64,000 nt of DNA from Bos javanicus (GCF_032452875.1 NC_083896.1:3286001-3350000), one strand, 5' to 3'; numbered from the stretch's first letter, positions 40,341-52,150 are shown. Numbers and translations: made by a program. The notes: generated by a model from the sequence alone, not told the origin.

Positions 40341-42394
40341 ATTCCATTGTGTATATATATTTTTAAAAAGATATATATATCTTTATATATATATGTATTT
40401 ATATTTATATACAAATATATATTTATACATTTTATATTTATATAATATATATATTTATATGTTTTATATTTATATAAATATATTTTGCTTATTTTATTTA
40501 TAATATATTTTATTTAAAATATACAAAATATATTTATTTATGATATATACATATATTATAAATATTATATGTATAATAATATATATTATTTAATATATAT
40601 AATTATACATATTATATATTATAATATATAATATACAATATAATATATTGTATATTATTATATTATTTATATTATTATATATTATATATAATATACATAA
40701 TACATATAATTTTCTACTATATTTATATTGATAACATAATTTACATTTATAATATAATTTTTATTATTTTATAATTATTTATATTATTATTTATAATATA
40801 TATTTATAAATATATAAATAATAATTATTTATATTATATTATTTAATTATTTATATTGATAATATAATAATTTATATTTATAATATAATATAATCTGTTA
40901 TTAATATATATTAAATTATATATATTATATAACTATAATATATATTATATATAACATACATATATTATATATATATAAATATATATATTATAATTCCAGT
41001 ACTCTTGCCTAAAATCCCACAGACAGAGGAGCCTGGTGGGCTGTAGTCCATGGGGTCTCAAAGAGTCGGACACAACTGAGTGACTTCACTTTCACTTTTC
41101 CCTTTCATGCATTGGAGAAACAAATGGCAACCCACTCCAGTGTTCTTGCCTGGAGAATCCCAGGGATGAGGGAGCGTGGTGGGCTGCTGTCTATGGGGTC
41201 AAACAGAGACAGACACGACTGAAGCGACTTAGTAGCAGCAGCATTATAACATATATTCTCTATATATTATATATAACAATATATAATTATAATATATAAT
41301 ATATAAGATATATAATTATATATAACATATATATTATATATAATGATAAATATATAGATATATATAATGTATATATAATATATAAAATATATAATATATA
41401 TAATACATAATATATATATAATTATAAATATATATAATTTATATATATACCTCATATATATATAATATATATATGATATATATAATACGTAATATAATAT
41501 ATATTATATTATATATAATTACATTGTGTATAATATAATTATATATAATATATATTATATATTTATATATAAATTATATAATATATATATTATATATTAT
41601 ATAATATATATATTCATAGTTATATTATATATTTATAATAAATTATATAATATATTTATATAAATATAATTATCTATTAATATAATATATATTCATATAT
41701 AATTATAATTATATATATAATATATATTTATATTATATATTTTATATATTATAAAAAATATATGTTTTATACATATCATATATTAGATATATATAATGAT
41801 ATATATGTCATTATATGTATATATCATATATAATATATAAAATATAATATATTTATATATAATTTATTGTAAATATATAATATTATATTTAATATATTTA
41901 TTATTATGGATTATATATATTATATTTTATTATATTATAGCATAATATATTATATTATAATATAATATTATATATCATTATATTTATATATGATATATAT
42001 TAATATAATATAATATATTATAATATAATAATCTTATATTATACTATATTATATATCATATATCATATATTATATAATATATAATCAATATTATTGATCA
42101 TATATAATCTCTAATGAATATATTATAAATAAATAAAATAGTATATTTGTATATAATTATATTATATAATGTATATTATATATTATATATTTAATATGTA
42201 TAATATAATATATAATATATATTTATATAATATATATAATTAATATAATATATAATTATATATATTAGATATATATTGATATGTATAATATATATAATGT
42301 ATAATATATACATATATATGTGTATATATACACCTATATATAATATATAATATATACACTATAAAGATATAAAAGATATGTATATCTTTTTTAT
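40341..42394. repeat. About 2-kb A/T-only array inside L1
   Basis: Apart from one SINE, this is almost purely A and T: TATATAATATATAATATA-type strings with TTATTTATA and AATAATAT variants and no stable unit by eye. It starts exactly where L1 has ATTCCATTGTGTATATATAT and ends where L1 resumes. The short native TA run therefore appears to be the seed of the expansion. Many strings are self-complementary and could extrude. Confidence 0.92.
40995..41243 (+). mobile_element. Bov-A2 SINE inside the A/T array
   Basis: TTCCAGTACTCTTGCCTAAA starts monomer 1, the link is TTTCATGCATTGGAGAAAC, and monomer 2 ends GACTGAAGCGACTTAGTAGC and AGCAGC. The 5' end lacks about 25 bp. It lies within pure A/T sequence, so the array already existed when it inserted. 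Confidence 0.96.
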
Positions 42395-42760
42395 TTATCT
42401 TTTTATAATGAAGAATTATATCTTCTTTAGTCATTCATTTGTTGATGGACATTTAGGTTGTTTCTTTGTCTTGGCTATTGTAAATAGTCCTTCTGTGAAT
42501 ATAGGGCTTCATGTATGTTTTCAAGTTATAATTTTATCTGGCTCTATGCTCAAGAGTGAGGTTGCTGCCTCTTAAGGCAACTCTATTTTTAGTTTTTAAG
42601 GAATCTCTATGTTGTTCTCCACTGTGGCTTTACCCATTTACATTCCCACTAACAGTGTAGGAGAGTTCCCTTTTCTCCACATCTTCTCCAGTATTTGTTA
42701 CCTGTAGACTTTTTAATAGTGGATATTCTACAGGTACTTTTCATTCTTGGTAAGTTATTG

Positions 42761-43309
42761 GTCTACATTTAATCCAAGAGAAGTGGAAAATTCACCGTTC
42801 TTCATGGTTCCTCTCTTCTATCCAATGAGCAATCTTTTACCAGAGAATTGACACCAGAAAATGTCCTCTTTTTCCAGGAAATCTCATCCTTAAGGATGCA
42901 GACTCGTCCTTTAGGTCTCCACCATTACAGTGGTCACATAGAACAGCTACTGATACAAGACACAAATTACAAATAAGAGGGTTGTCTTTTCATACACAGT
43001 AATGAGACAATATCTTCTGCTCAGTCATTCTCTTCCCAATTTTAGGTAATCAATTCCTCCTAAGTCTGAACTTATCCATGTATTCTCCTTGTTTTCTCTG
43101 AAAGTCACATTTTATACCTTTCTTCCTACATTAGTAAATGAGCTCAGTTGAATGAATCAAATCCTTTATTCAATAACCTGGGAAGAATTTTAAGAAGTAG
43201 AGCAAAGGATTCTGTCCAGGAAATTTTTGCTTACTTCAGAGGTCAATGAGATTTTCTCTTATTTCCTTACAGAAACATTTTTGTTCCATATTTTAAGTTT
43301 AGCTTTATT
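42761..43309. other. No gene seen
   Basis: Follows the L1 end. A/T-rich with no family recognised. Possibly more ancient L1. Confidence 0.35.
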
Positions 43310-43850
43310 ATTCATCTTAAAACATTTCTTGAGAATGGCATCTGATCAAGGTTCTTTCTTTCTTTCTTTTTTCTTCCTAATGTGCATCTAATTTTTCTAG
43401 CACAACTTGTTCAAAATCCTTTTCTTTCCCCATTTAATACACTGGAATTCTAATTAAAGCAATTGACATATTCACATGTGTCTATTAACAGATATGGACT
43501 CTGTGATGTCCCATGACCTATTTTCTACCCTTATGCAAATATCATACTGGCTTGATTAATGCAGTTTCATAGAAAGCCTTTTTAAAAAGATAGTATATGC
43601 AATTAAAACTAGTTCTTTTTTTTTCTCACTCTTAACCTAACACTGATAGGTATGTGGCGTTTTATTATAAAATTTTAGAATTAGTCAATTGCTTCAAAAT
43701 CTCTGCCATATTTTACAGTGGTATTACATGGAATCTATAGAAAAACACAGTGAACTGACACCTTAACAATTTTCAGTCTTTCATGAAAATGGTATCTTTC
43801 TCAATGTATTTATATCTTCACAAAAAGTGCTATAAAAAAGATACAGCAGA
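43310..43850 (-). mobile_element. Ancient L1 ORF2 segment (inverted part)
   Basis: GTGCATCTAATTTTTCTAGC, TTGATTAATGCAGTTTCATA, GTATTACATGGAATCTATAG and AACAATTTTCAGTCTTTCAT follow the complement of L1 ORF2 in order, with heavy divergence. The downstream L1 region lies immediately to the right on the other strand. Confidence 0.7.
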
Positions 43851-43854
43851 TAAC

Positions 43855-44590
43855 ATAAATGTTATAAATATTTGGTCATCAAAATACACAATTAAGGAAG
43901 TACATAGCAAATAGCCTATAAATTGTCTTTGGCCTGTATCTCTGACAAAGGATTCACACTGAGAACATATAAAGCATTTCTACAAATAAAATATCAAAGA
44001 ACAAGCAATCCAGTCAAAACGGCCAAGACTTGAACTTTCCACAACATATAATATATGAATAACAAAAAATCATATGAAAAGTTGTCAATATCATAAGTCA
44101 TCAGAGAAATGTGAATTTAAATATCATTTCTTATTTTCACTCAGAGAAGTAAAATAATTTTTCTACAAAATCACTTGTTTAAGAATGTTTATAGCATCTT
44201 TATTCTTAATAATTTCAAACTGGAAATTGCCTTCCATCAAAAGGTGAATTAATAAGAATAGTGTGGTATATTTGTAAATAGAATATTCTCAGCCAGTAAA
44301 AAGATAAAACTACTGATACATGCAATAAAAAAAGATGAGTCTCAAAACCATTATGTTGAGTGAAAATACTAGACTCAGAAAAATATATATCATATGACAC
44401 CATATATAAGAAGCAATGAATAGGTAAAACAGTAGAAATTAGGACAATAATTGACTCATGAGCAGATGAATGACATTAATAGACAATGGAATAACAGAAC
44501 TTATCGTTGGGGTAGAAGTAGTCCATATCTTTGGAAGTACATACTTTATTGTATGTAAATTATAACTCAAGAAAACAATGATTTGAAAAA
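43855..44590 (+). mobile_element. Ancient L1 ORF2 end and 3' UTR
   Basis: ATATTTGGTCATCAAAATAC, CATCAGAGAAATGTGAATTT, AATTAATAAGAATAGTGTGG, CAAAACCATTATGTTGAGTG and GTATGTAAATTATAACTCAA match the L1 C-terminal coding part and 3' UTR in order. With the minus segment at 43310-43850 it forms a second twin-primed L1, far older than the one near 15 kb. Confidence 0.72.
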
Positions 44591-44991
44591 GTCCAGGCAT
44601 GAGAGTAGTGAATAGTAAGGATTCAAACTTCTCCTTATAATTTCTCCTTTAAATTGCAAATTAATAGTATCTATATACTGTTAAAAACAAACTTATTCAG
44701 TTTGCAGATATGTATTAATCAGTCAAGCAGAGATGCTGATTAGAAAGTTGAATATAGCAAACCAGATTATGGAGAAAAATTTGATCTGGAATATAAATAT
44801 AAGAGTAGTTAAGATACATATGCCATTTATGCTGTTGGTCTGGACAAGGTCACTAACAAATGTAGAAAGTGGTGATAAAATATCCAGTAACTTATTCCTA
44901 GTGGCTATAACATTAGAGGCTAGAGGGAAGAAATAAAATCACCAAATGGGACTGAGAAGAAGCCATGAATTAATAGTAGGGATACTATAAA
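44591..44991. other. No gene seen
   Basis: A/T-rich, single-copy in appearance. Confidence 0.4.
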
Positions 44992-45002
44992 AATGTACTA
45001 TT

Positions 45003-45298
45003 GGGGAAGCTGTAATGTACAGCAATGGCACCCCACTCTAGTTCTCTTGCCTGGAAAATCCCATGGATGGCGAAGCCTGGTAGGCTGCAGTCCATGGGGT
45101 TGCTAAGAGTTGGACCTGACTGAGAGACTTCACTTTTACTTTTCACTTTTATGCATTGGAGAAGGAAATAGCAACCTACTCCAGTGTTCTTGCCTGGAGA
45201 ATCCCAGGAACAGGGGAGCCTGGTAGGCTGCCATCTCTGGGGTCACACAGAGTCGGACACGACTGAAGCGACTTAGCAGCAGCAGCAGCAGCAGCAGC
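45003..45298 (+). mobile_element. Bov-A2 SINE with (AGC)n tail
   Basis: Two monomers (CAATGGCACCCCACTCTAG; GCATTGGAGAAGGAAATAGC) end GACTGAAGCGACTTAGCAGC followed by about eight CAG/AGC units. AATGTACTATT flanks it at 44992-45002 and 45299-45309 (11 of 11). Full-length and young. Confidence 0.97.
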
Positions 45299-45317
45299 AA
45301 TGTACTATTTCAGAAGT

Positions 45318-45505
45318 GTATAGAATCTGCCTGCAAGGCTGGAGACCTGGGTTCAGTCCCTGGATTGGGAAGATCCCCTGCAGAAGGAAATGGCAACCCA
45401 CTCCAGTATTCTTGCCTGGAGAATTCCATGTACACAGGAGCCTGGTGGGCTACAGTATATAGGGTTGTAAAGAATCCAACACGACTTAGTGACTAACATT
45501 TGTAC
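45318..45505 (+). mobile_element. Bov-tA SINE, head truncated
   Basis: Starts at AGAATCTGCCTGCAAGGC with the A-box part missing. B box GGTTCAGTCCC, body CCACTCCAGTATTCTTGCCT, tail GTAAAGAATCCAACACGACT. It sits 19 bp from the preceding Bov-A2. Confidence 0.94.
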
Positions 45506-45603
45506 TTGCACATAAGAGAGGATTGAAGGAGAGGACTTGAAAATAGAGATTATGCCCAGTTGTCTTTTAAGACAGAAGAAACAGAAATAATTTGTTCTGT
45601 GTA

Positions 45604-45722
45604 ACTCGATGGACATGAGTTTGAGCAAGCTCCGGGAGTTGGTGATGGACAAGGAAGCCTGGTGTGCAACAGTCCGTGGGGTCGCAAAGAGTCAGACACG
45701 ACTGAGCAACTGAACTGAACTG
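45604..45722 (+). mobile_element. BovB 3' end, 120 bp
   Basis: CTCGATGGACATGAGTTTGA, GTTGGTGATGGACAAGGAAG, GTCGCAAAGAGTCAGACACG and CAACTGAACTGAACTGA are the last coding codons and 3' end of BovB. 5' truncated to about 120 bp. Confidence 0.93.
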
Positions 45723-48024
45723 ATATATGCAGAGGTAAGGGACATTTGGGAGGAAGAAGCAATAAGAACAGGCTCAGGAAGATGTGAAAGCAGGGAGCAG
45801 GTTCTAGAGAAGATTGAGATGATTAGCTAATAGGGAATCAAGGGGAATAATGATTGATGGAGCAACAGGCAATGATATAGTTTGAAGTCACTGGATAAGT
45901 GACAGGAACAGAAAAGGAGGGGGAAGCACAGACAAGGAAGAGAGAATAAGAAAGATGGACACTGTTCCCACATTTTTTCAGGGCTTTTTCTAGGGCTCTC
46001 TGCTCATTTATAGCTTTTAGGAGGTGTGACATGCATAGTGCCAGCAACAAGAAATGACTGGCTTCTTTCCCATTAAACTGGGGCCACATGTTGCTGTGTT
46101 GAGGGCAACATAAGGTAGTTTCTCAGCTGGAGAGAAAGCTGCAATTAACCTATTAACGTGGCAGAATGGGGGAACAAGGGATGCATTGATTATCTGAGTC
46201 CTTTCGGCATGTAAGTATGCACAGAAAAAGACTGGAAGCAAAAATTTACTATTTGTTATCATTGTCCTTAACCACTTCTTTCCTCAAGAGGAAGTATACT
46301 TTCACAGGAAAAAGGAATAAAATTGGTCAGCACCAAAGATATTATATCTATATTTCCAGCAGTGCTAGAATGCTTTTCCATAAAATATTAGATTGTATGT
46401 GTTTTCCATAGAATATAGTCTGTGAGATGCTCTAGGGAAACACAGTGCTCCATGGTCAGATACGTTTGGCAAATGTGTATCATGTCTGCTCTTGGAGATT
46501 TACCGTCTACATTGGCTTTTTAAAGTCTCTGAGAAGTCCTGCACTGCACTCAGTAAAAATTGCAACCTTGTTTAATTAAGTGCTTTCTAAACTAATTTGA
46601 TAACAGAATCTATTTTTGCTTAAAGCATTAACATTTCACAAAATAAGTGTTCTCAGAAATACACTTTAAATCATGGTGATAGTACCTGTTAGCAGAAACC
46701 CTTGATTAAGAAAGACTGCAGAAGTGCCATAAGCCAGGAGAATAACGTAGAAGGGTCTTTTTGAGAATATGTGATCATGAGTCATACTATGTCATGAAGG
46801 GAGTCAGCCAGTCAGCAGCTCTCCACTTAATGCGTATTACACGCCTAACAATAGGTCAGGCATGGCTCCTATGGCTGTGGCCTTAGTGAACATAAGTCAC
46901 TCGCAGGGTTTTCTTTTGAAGGTAAAGCATTAATAATGAGGAGAACACTGATGACAGTTTAACAATCACTGATAAAATTGATTAATGGTCACATGGTTGA
47001 CATAGCAATGGTTTAGAGGCTGAATCTTGATCACTCTTAATTGCTCCAGGTCTTCATTTTATCATTTACTGGTTGGAAATAGGATCAGTTCCATCTTCTC
47101 AACTCTATAAATCCTAGAATTTCTATATATAAGTGCTGCTTGAAAACCAACTTTTTTTTTTTTTTTCCTGAGCTCATCATTTTCCTCTCAAATGAATGCT
47201 TTGTACCACCTGCCCTCATGGAGTTTGCAGTCAGATAGAGAAATTGGCACAGGCAACCACAGTTGGCCCTTAAAAAACATGTGTCCAGATGTGTGCCAGT
47301 GTTTTACCTGGTCGGTTGAAACAGAGAGTGTGGAAGTACTACACACAAAATGGAGGGACAACACTAATTATACAGGATTACCCCCGTATTGTTCAAGAGT
47401 CACCTGTACTTCATTTTTACTAATAATACTAACATTCTGCTTTTCAAGTCCTTTTGCTAATGTCAAAAGTTTGTTAGGTAAAAATATTTACTTCAAAGTT
47501 ATCTCACCTGACGGTTTTACCAAATATTTCCAAATGTGCACAATTTGCATCACCACTTTTTAGCTTACAACAGCAATTTCCCTGACATTCTTAATTCAGT
47601 ACAACATATTTATAAATTCACATATTTCATCTCATTTCTAAATACCAATTTCTGTTAACAGTCACCTTAAACTATGTTACCTGTGGTAACAAAAGGCCCT
47701 TTATAGCTTAGAGACTTCGAGAGCCAAAGATTCTTTCTGGCTTACATTAACGTCCAGCACACGTCTGTAGCTTTGCTCTACATTTCATTACGGACCTGCT
47801 CATCTCATAGAAGGGGATAATAGATAAGGCAGAATCATGCTCCCAATGCGTCTGATCATTTTATTCCCAATCATAATTCATTGACCAAATCAAAAGTCCA
47901 AGCCAAACTTTAATGCAGTAATAAATATAATTTCGTAAGGAAGTGTCACTTGGGTATGGGTCATGGGGAGAAGCAGGAAATATATAATCTACTATGACTG
48001 AGATAATAGTTACATAAAATAGAA
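45723..48024. other. 2.3 kb with no gene assigned
   Basis: Single-copy in appearance, with a poly-T run at 47150-47166. 47385-47410 (CCGTATTGTTCAAGAGTCAC) resembles the end of an old DNA-element or L1 type repeat. No splice-flanked frame convinces me. Confidence 0.4.
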
Positions 48025-48029
48025 CAATT

Positions 48030-48175
48030 AGAGTTTTAAAGTTGAAAGGACCTTAGAAGTCATTTAACCCAATCAACACTTCTGCTTTATGGATGAGGAA
48101 AGCGAAATTCAGAACCTGTAAGTAGCATATCCAAGCTCAAATAAAACACTGACTTCAAAATTAGTGCTGTTGCTT
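48030..48175 (+). repeat. Ancient MIR-like repeat, family uncertain
   Basis: AAGTTGAAAGGACCTTAGAA, GTCATTTAACCCAATCAACA and GGATGAGGAAAGCGAAATTC. Same type as the repeat at 1165-1345. Confidence 0.5.
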
Positions 48176-48898
48176 AGATTTTTAGATTTATATCCCTTAC
48201 AGTGTTCTTAAACTATGATTGATGTATAATAAGCTATATAAATTTAAATATCACGAATTGTGACATATGTATAAATTGTGAAATTATTACTACAACCAAG
48301 ATAGTGATATATTCATCAACTCCAAAACTTTCCTGTGATTCTATGTAATCTTTCTCCTTCTCTGCAACACCACTATTCACAGATAATGACTTATTTCCTT
48401 TCTGATGTATTAGTTTGCATTTTCTAGAATTTTATATAGGTGGAATCATATCTTATGTATTTCTTCTTTTTGGTCTACTTTCTTTTACTCAGCATAATTG
48501 TTTGAGATTCAACCATGTTGACATACAGGTCCATAGTCTGTTCTTTTATTACAGAGCAATATTTCATTGAATGGGTATATCACCCACTGTGTATCCATTT
48601 ACCAGTTGGTTAGACATTGGACTGTTTCCACTTCTTAGATATTACCAGTAAAAATGTATGTGCAAGCTTTTATTTCTTTAAGTACCTAGAAATGGAATGC
48701 TAAATCATATGGAAGGTGTGTTAAACTGCTGAACTATTTCCCTAAGTTATTTAGTCATTTTATGTTTCTATCAACAGTGTGAGAGTTCTAGATGCTCTAC
48801 AATCTAACCAACACTTTGTGTGATCAATCTTTTTAATTTTTGCCTTTCTTGTGTCTGCATCCTAGTATCTTACTGTGGTTTTAGTTTATATATCTCTG

Positions 48899-49097
48899 AT
48901 GCTGGGGGGGATTGGGGGCAGGAGGAGAAGGGGACGACAGAGGATGAGATGGCGGGATGGCATCACTGACTCGATGGACGTGAGTTTGAGTGAACTCCGG
49001 GAGTTGGTGATGGACAGGGAGGCCTGGCGTGCTGCGATTCATGGGGTCTCAAAGAGTCAGACACGCCTGAGCGACCGAAATGAACTGAACTGAACTG
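48899..49097 (+). mobile_element. BovB 3' end nested in L1
   Basis: Keeps an open C-terminal ORF2 tail of about 60 codons (MLGGIGGRRRRGRQRMRWRD; DREAWRAAIHGVSKSQTRLS), then GAACTGAACTGAACTGGATG. 5' truncated to about 200 bp. The intact tail and the near-consensus basic stretch suggest a recent insertion. No product is expected without the upstream ORF. Confidence 0.94.
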
Positions 49098-49496
49098 GAT
49101 GAATATTATGCTCTTATTTGCCATCCATACTTCTTTGGTTAAGGGTTTTTCCAAGTCTTATTATTGAGTGCTAAGAGTTTATTATAGACTCTAAGTACAA
49201 ATCTTCTGTTGATATATGCTTGAAAATAGTTCCCGTAAACTTTAGGCTGCTTAGTCACTTTCATAACTATCTTCTGAAAAGCAAAAGTTTTAAAATTTTG
49301 CTGAAGTCTAACTTACTGATTTTTTTTTTCCTTTTGTAGTTTAAGCTTTTTGTTCCCTGATTAAGGAACTTTTGCAAAACAAAGGTCCCTTATCCTTTTC
49401 TCATATAATTTTATCTCATGCTTAAGACTCTGATTCATTTCTAGTTAATTGCTGAATGTGGTATGAGGTAAGGGTTAAAGTTTATTTTATTTTATA

Positions 49497-49755
49497 TGCT
49501 GCTGCTAAGTCACTTCAGTCATGTCCGACTCTGTGTGACCCCATAGACGGCAGTCCACTAGGCTCCTCTGTCCCTGGGATTCTCGTGGCAAGAATACTGG
49601 AGTGGGTTGCCATTTCCTTCTCCAATGCATGAAAGGGAAAAGTGAAAGTGAAGTCGTTCAGTCGTGCCCGACTCTTAGCGACCCCATGGACTGGAGCCCA
49701 CCAGGCTCCTCCATCCATGGGATTTTCCAGGCAAGAGTACTGGAGTGGGGTGCCA
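49497..49755 (-). mobile_element. Bov-A2 SINE nested in L1
   Basis: The plus strand runs GCTGCTGCTAAGTCACTTCA, CCATAGACGGCAGTCCACT, a link at GCATGAAAGGGAAAAGTG, and a second monomer ending GGAGTGGGGTGCCAT. Near full-length dimer. Confidence 0.96.
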
Positions 49756-49915
49756 TTATATATTCATATGCATTTGTATCATTGTTGATAATATTTTCTT
49801 TTCCCCATCTAATTGCCTCAGCAACTTGTCAAGGACCAAATGACTATATAGGCACATTTTAATTCTATTCCTTTGATCTATTTGTCAAATTCTGTTCCTT
49901 TGATCTATTTACCAT

Positions 49916-50085
49916 CTGGTGGCTCAGATGGTAAAGAATCTGCCTTCAGTGCAGGAGACCCAGATTTGATCCCTGGGTTGGGAAGTATTCTTGCCTGGCG
50001 AATCCCATGGACAGAGGAGCTGGTGAGCTACAGTCCAGGGGACTGCAAAGAGTCAGATATGACTGAGTGATCAACACTTTCATAT
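49916..50085 (+). mobile_element. Bov-tA SINE with internal deletion
   Basis: Head CTGGTGGCTCAGATGGTAAA, B box GATTTGATCCC, then GGTTGGGAAG joins directly to TATTCTTGCC. About 40 bp of the usual body between them are missing. Tail AGAGTCAGATATGACTGAGT. Confidence 0.95.
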
Positions 50086-50255
50086 CAATACCATACTGTT
50101 CTATCACTGTAGCTTTACAAAAAATATTGAAATCGGATAGCATAATCCTTCAACACAGTTTTTTTTTTTTTTTCCCCTGAAGTCATTTTGGCTCTTGTAG
50201 GTCCTTTGCTTACATGATAGAAGTTTAAAAATAAATTTCTATGAAAAGCATTACT

Positions 50256-50973
50256 GGGGTCATACTTTCTTTTATCTTCTTTGTCATATGAATGATAATT
50301 ATATTAATTATAGTTATAACAACTGTTTTAAAGTCTTTACTAAGTTTATTATCTCTGTCATTTTTGTATATACTTTCATTGATAATTTCTCCCTTCATTG
50401 TGGGTTGTATTTTCTTTACTTGCCTGATTAATTTTTATTAGAATCAAGATATTATAGATTTTATCTTGTTGCATGCTAGGTACTTTTTAACTTTTGTGAA
50501 TACTCTTGATTTTTATTCTGGAATGCAGTTAAGTTACTTGGAAACTCTCTGATACCTTCATGGCTTGTTCTTGAGCCATTTTGGGTAGTACCAAACTAAC
50601 CGTTAACCTTGGGAATTTTTTCTTCTCTACTGAAGCAATACCGTTATGAGTATCCTCCCTGTGTATTGGAAGGTTTTTCCAATGCAGCTGATGAGAACAC
50701 AAACTACTCCAAGCCCTGTGTGAGCCCCAGGGGTTATCCTACCTAGTCTTTTCTTGGCGATTCTTTACCTGCCCCCAGGCACACACTACGATCAATGCTG
50801 AGCTGAAGACACAGAGGAACTCTGCAGGCCTGTGAATCTTCCATCCTCTTGTTCTCATTCTTGCTTCCAGTCAGAAAGCAGAAAATAATAGGCTCACTTT
50901 GTACAGTTTCCTTTTGGTAAGAGATCACTATCCTGAACCGCTTGTCATTTGAAGTCTCAAAATTATTCTTTCA

Positions 50974-50980
<7 letters not shown>
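50256..50980. other. No gene; possible old LINE-derived DNA in part
   Basis: 50440-50580 (GTTGCATGCTAGGTACTTTT, GGAATGCAGTTAAGTTACTT) resembles a widespread old mammalian repeat next to L1 DNA, but I cannot name it. The rest appears single-copy. Confidence 0.35.

Positions 50981-51007
<27 letters not shown>
50981..51007. repeat. (TA)n microsatellite
   Basis: An uninterrupted TA run of about 13 units. Confidence 0.95.
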
Positions 51008-51252
51008 TTTTTGTTATATCAGATGAGGAGGTAAATTTGGTCCTTGTTACTCCCTCAAAACTAAAAGACAAAGTTGGAGTTTTAGACTTGATTTAGCACT
51101 TTCTTAGTTTAATTAAGGTAGATATTCATTTATGCAAACTACAGAGCTTTTAGCAGGCTTATGTTACTGTCAGGAACTTAAGCAAACCTGATTTGCGAGT
51201 TCAAAGAGCTCAACATGAACCTTTAGATGAGATTTGCTTTTGGGGACTGATT
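51008..51252. other. No gene seen
   Basis: A/T-rich, single-copy in appearance. Confidence 0.4.
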
Positions 51253-51262
51253 GAAACTAGTT

Positions 51263-51326
51263 CAGTTCGGTTCAGTCGCTCGCTTGTGTCCCGCTGTTTG
51301 TGACTCCATGGACTGCAACACGCCAG
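51263..51326 (-). mobile_element. Minimal BovB insertion, 64 bp
   Basis: The plus strand runs CAGTTCGGTTCAGTCGCTCG to ATGGACTGCAACACGCCAG: only the last 60 or so bases of BovB (or of the tail it shares with its SINEs). GAAACTAGTT flanks it exactly at 51253-51262 and 51327-51336, so this is a genuine insertion and not a decayed longer copy. Confidence 0.93.
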
Positions 51327-51689
51327 GAAACTAGTTAGTGCAGATTAATAATGAGAACAGCGCTAATAACATTAAGAGCAGAATTAAATTACATTGGTAC
51401 TCATTAGAATTTATATATTAAATTTCTTAGTTAAAAAAGCCTCATGAATTTTACTAGCAAGGTAGCTGTGATTATGTTAGAGAGGGTTAACACAGTGATG
51501 TCAACTGAGGGAGTAAAGGGAAGACTTGTCACCCCAATTTTCTAGTACAAGAGGCTTGGAGAAATTGCTTGCTGAAAAGAATATGAGATACTATTCAAAA
51601 TTTTTTCAGCTCTAAGAATTTGTGAAGCTTTAATTAGAATTTTTTTTTCAAGTTAAATGGAAGAATTGGCCCCGTGGTTAATACTTGGT

Positions 51690-52150
51690 TTAGTCATGCT
51701 GTTAGTCCCTGTGGGGAACTGATTGTCAGAACATCCCAATTTGTTCATGCAGTCCCCTTCCACGCCCCTCAGGAGTGCTCTCACATTGACTCTAGCATTG
51801 CCCTTGAGGCTTGATTTGTGCACATTTACAGATGAAATGTAAGCGGGAGCTTGAAAAGCATCTGCACTTTGGGTCTTGCTTTCTTCCTCCTCTGCCGCTT
51901 TGTGTATAAACCCTGTCGCCACTCCACATGTAAATATGGGCTACCCTGCCGGGCACTGACAGACCACATTCAGGTCCAGGCTAGGGATCCGTTTGTCCCG
52001 GCAGCTGTCCTGGCTGAGGTCAACTTCTGGGCCTAAATCAGCTCGGCCAAGTCCAGATATTGACAGGATTGTGTGCTAAATACTGGATTGCTGTTTAACC
52101 ACTAACTTTTGGTGTGTTTCTTATACAGCAAAGCTAATGGGCATACGCTT
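51690..52150 (+). mobile_element. MaLR/MLT1-type LTR remnant
   Basis: GGAGCTTGAAAAGCATCTGC, GGGTCTTGCTTTCTTCCTCC, CATGTAAATATGGGCTACCC, GGCCAAGTCCAGATATTGAC, GTTTAACCACTAACTTTTGG and ACAGCAAAGCTAATGG match the order of an MLT1-like LTR, ending as those LTRs do. No internal coding sequence follows. Confidence 0.65.

Larger units (their letters stand above)
39640..42760 (-). mobile_element. L1 ORF2 end and 3' UTR, interrupted
   Basis: Pieces: 39640-39969 (GATTCCCTGTGCTATATGGT, CACTTAGAATGAACATCTCT), 40313-40340 (TTATGGCTGAGTAATATTCC) and 42395-42760 (GTTGATGGACATTTAGGTTG, CATTCCCACTAACAGTGTAG, CTCCACATCTTCTCCAG). In order they are the complement of a single L1. A BovB fragment and a large A/T array separate them. 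Confidence 0.88.
48195..50255 (-). mobile_element. Ancient L1, about 1.4 kb retained, with three insertions
   Basis: In order on the plus strand: ACTATGATTGATGTATAATA (3' UTR), CTCAGCATAATTGTTTGAGA, GGACTGTTTCCACTTCTTAG, CCAACACTTTGTGTGATCAA, GTTCCCTGATTAAGGAACTT, CATACTGTTCTATCACTGTA and TTTGGCTCTTGTAGGTCCTT. This is the complement of an old L1 from 3' UTR into ORF2. BovB (+), Bov-A2 (-) and Bov-tA (+) interrupt it. Confidence 0.82.

Noticed and set aside
40341..42394. A/T block considered as a centromeric satellite or replication origin
   Set aside because: No fixed repeat unit by eye, and both sides continue the same L1. Expansion within L1 explains it better.
41267..42434. Open frames rich in isoleucine and tyrosine in the A/T array
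   Set aside because: Pure A/T repeat read as protein. No coding meaning.
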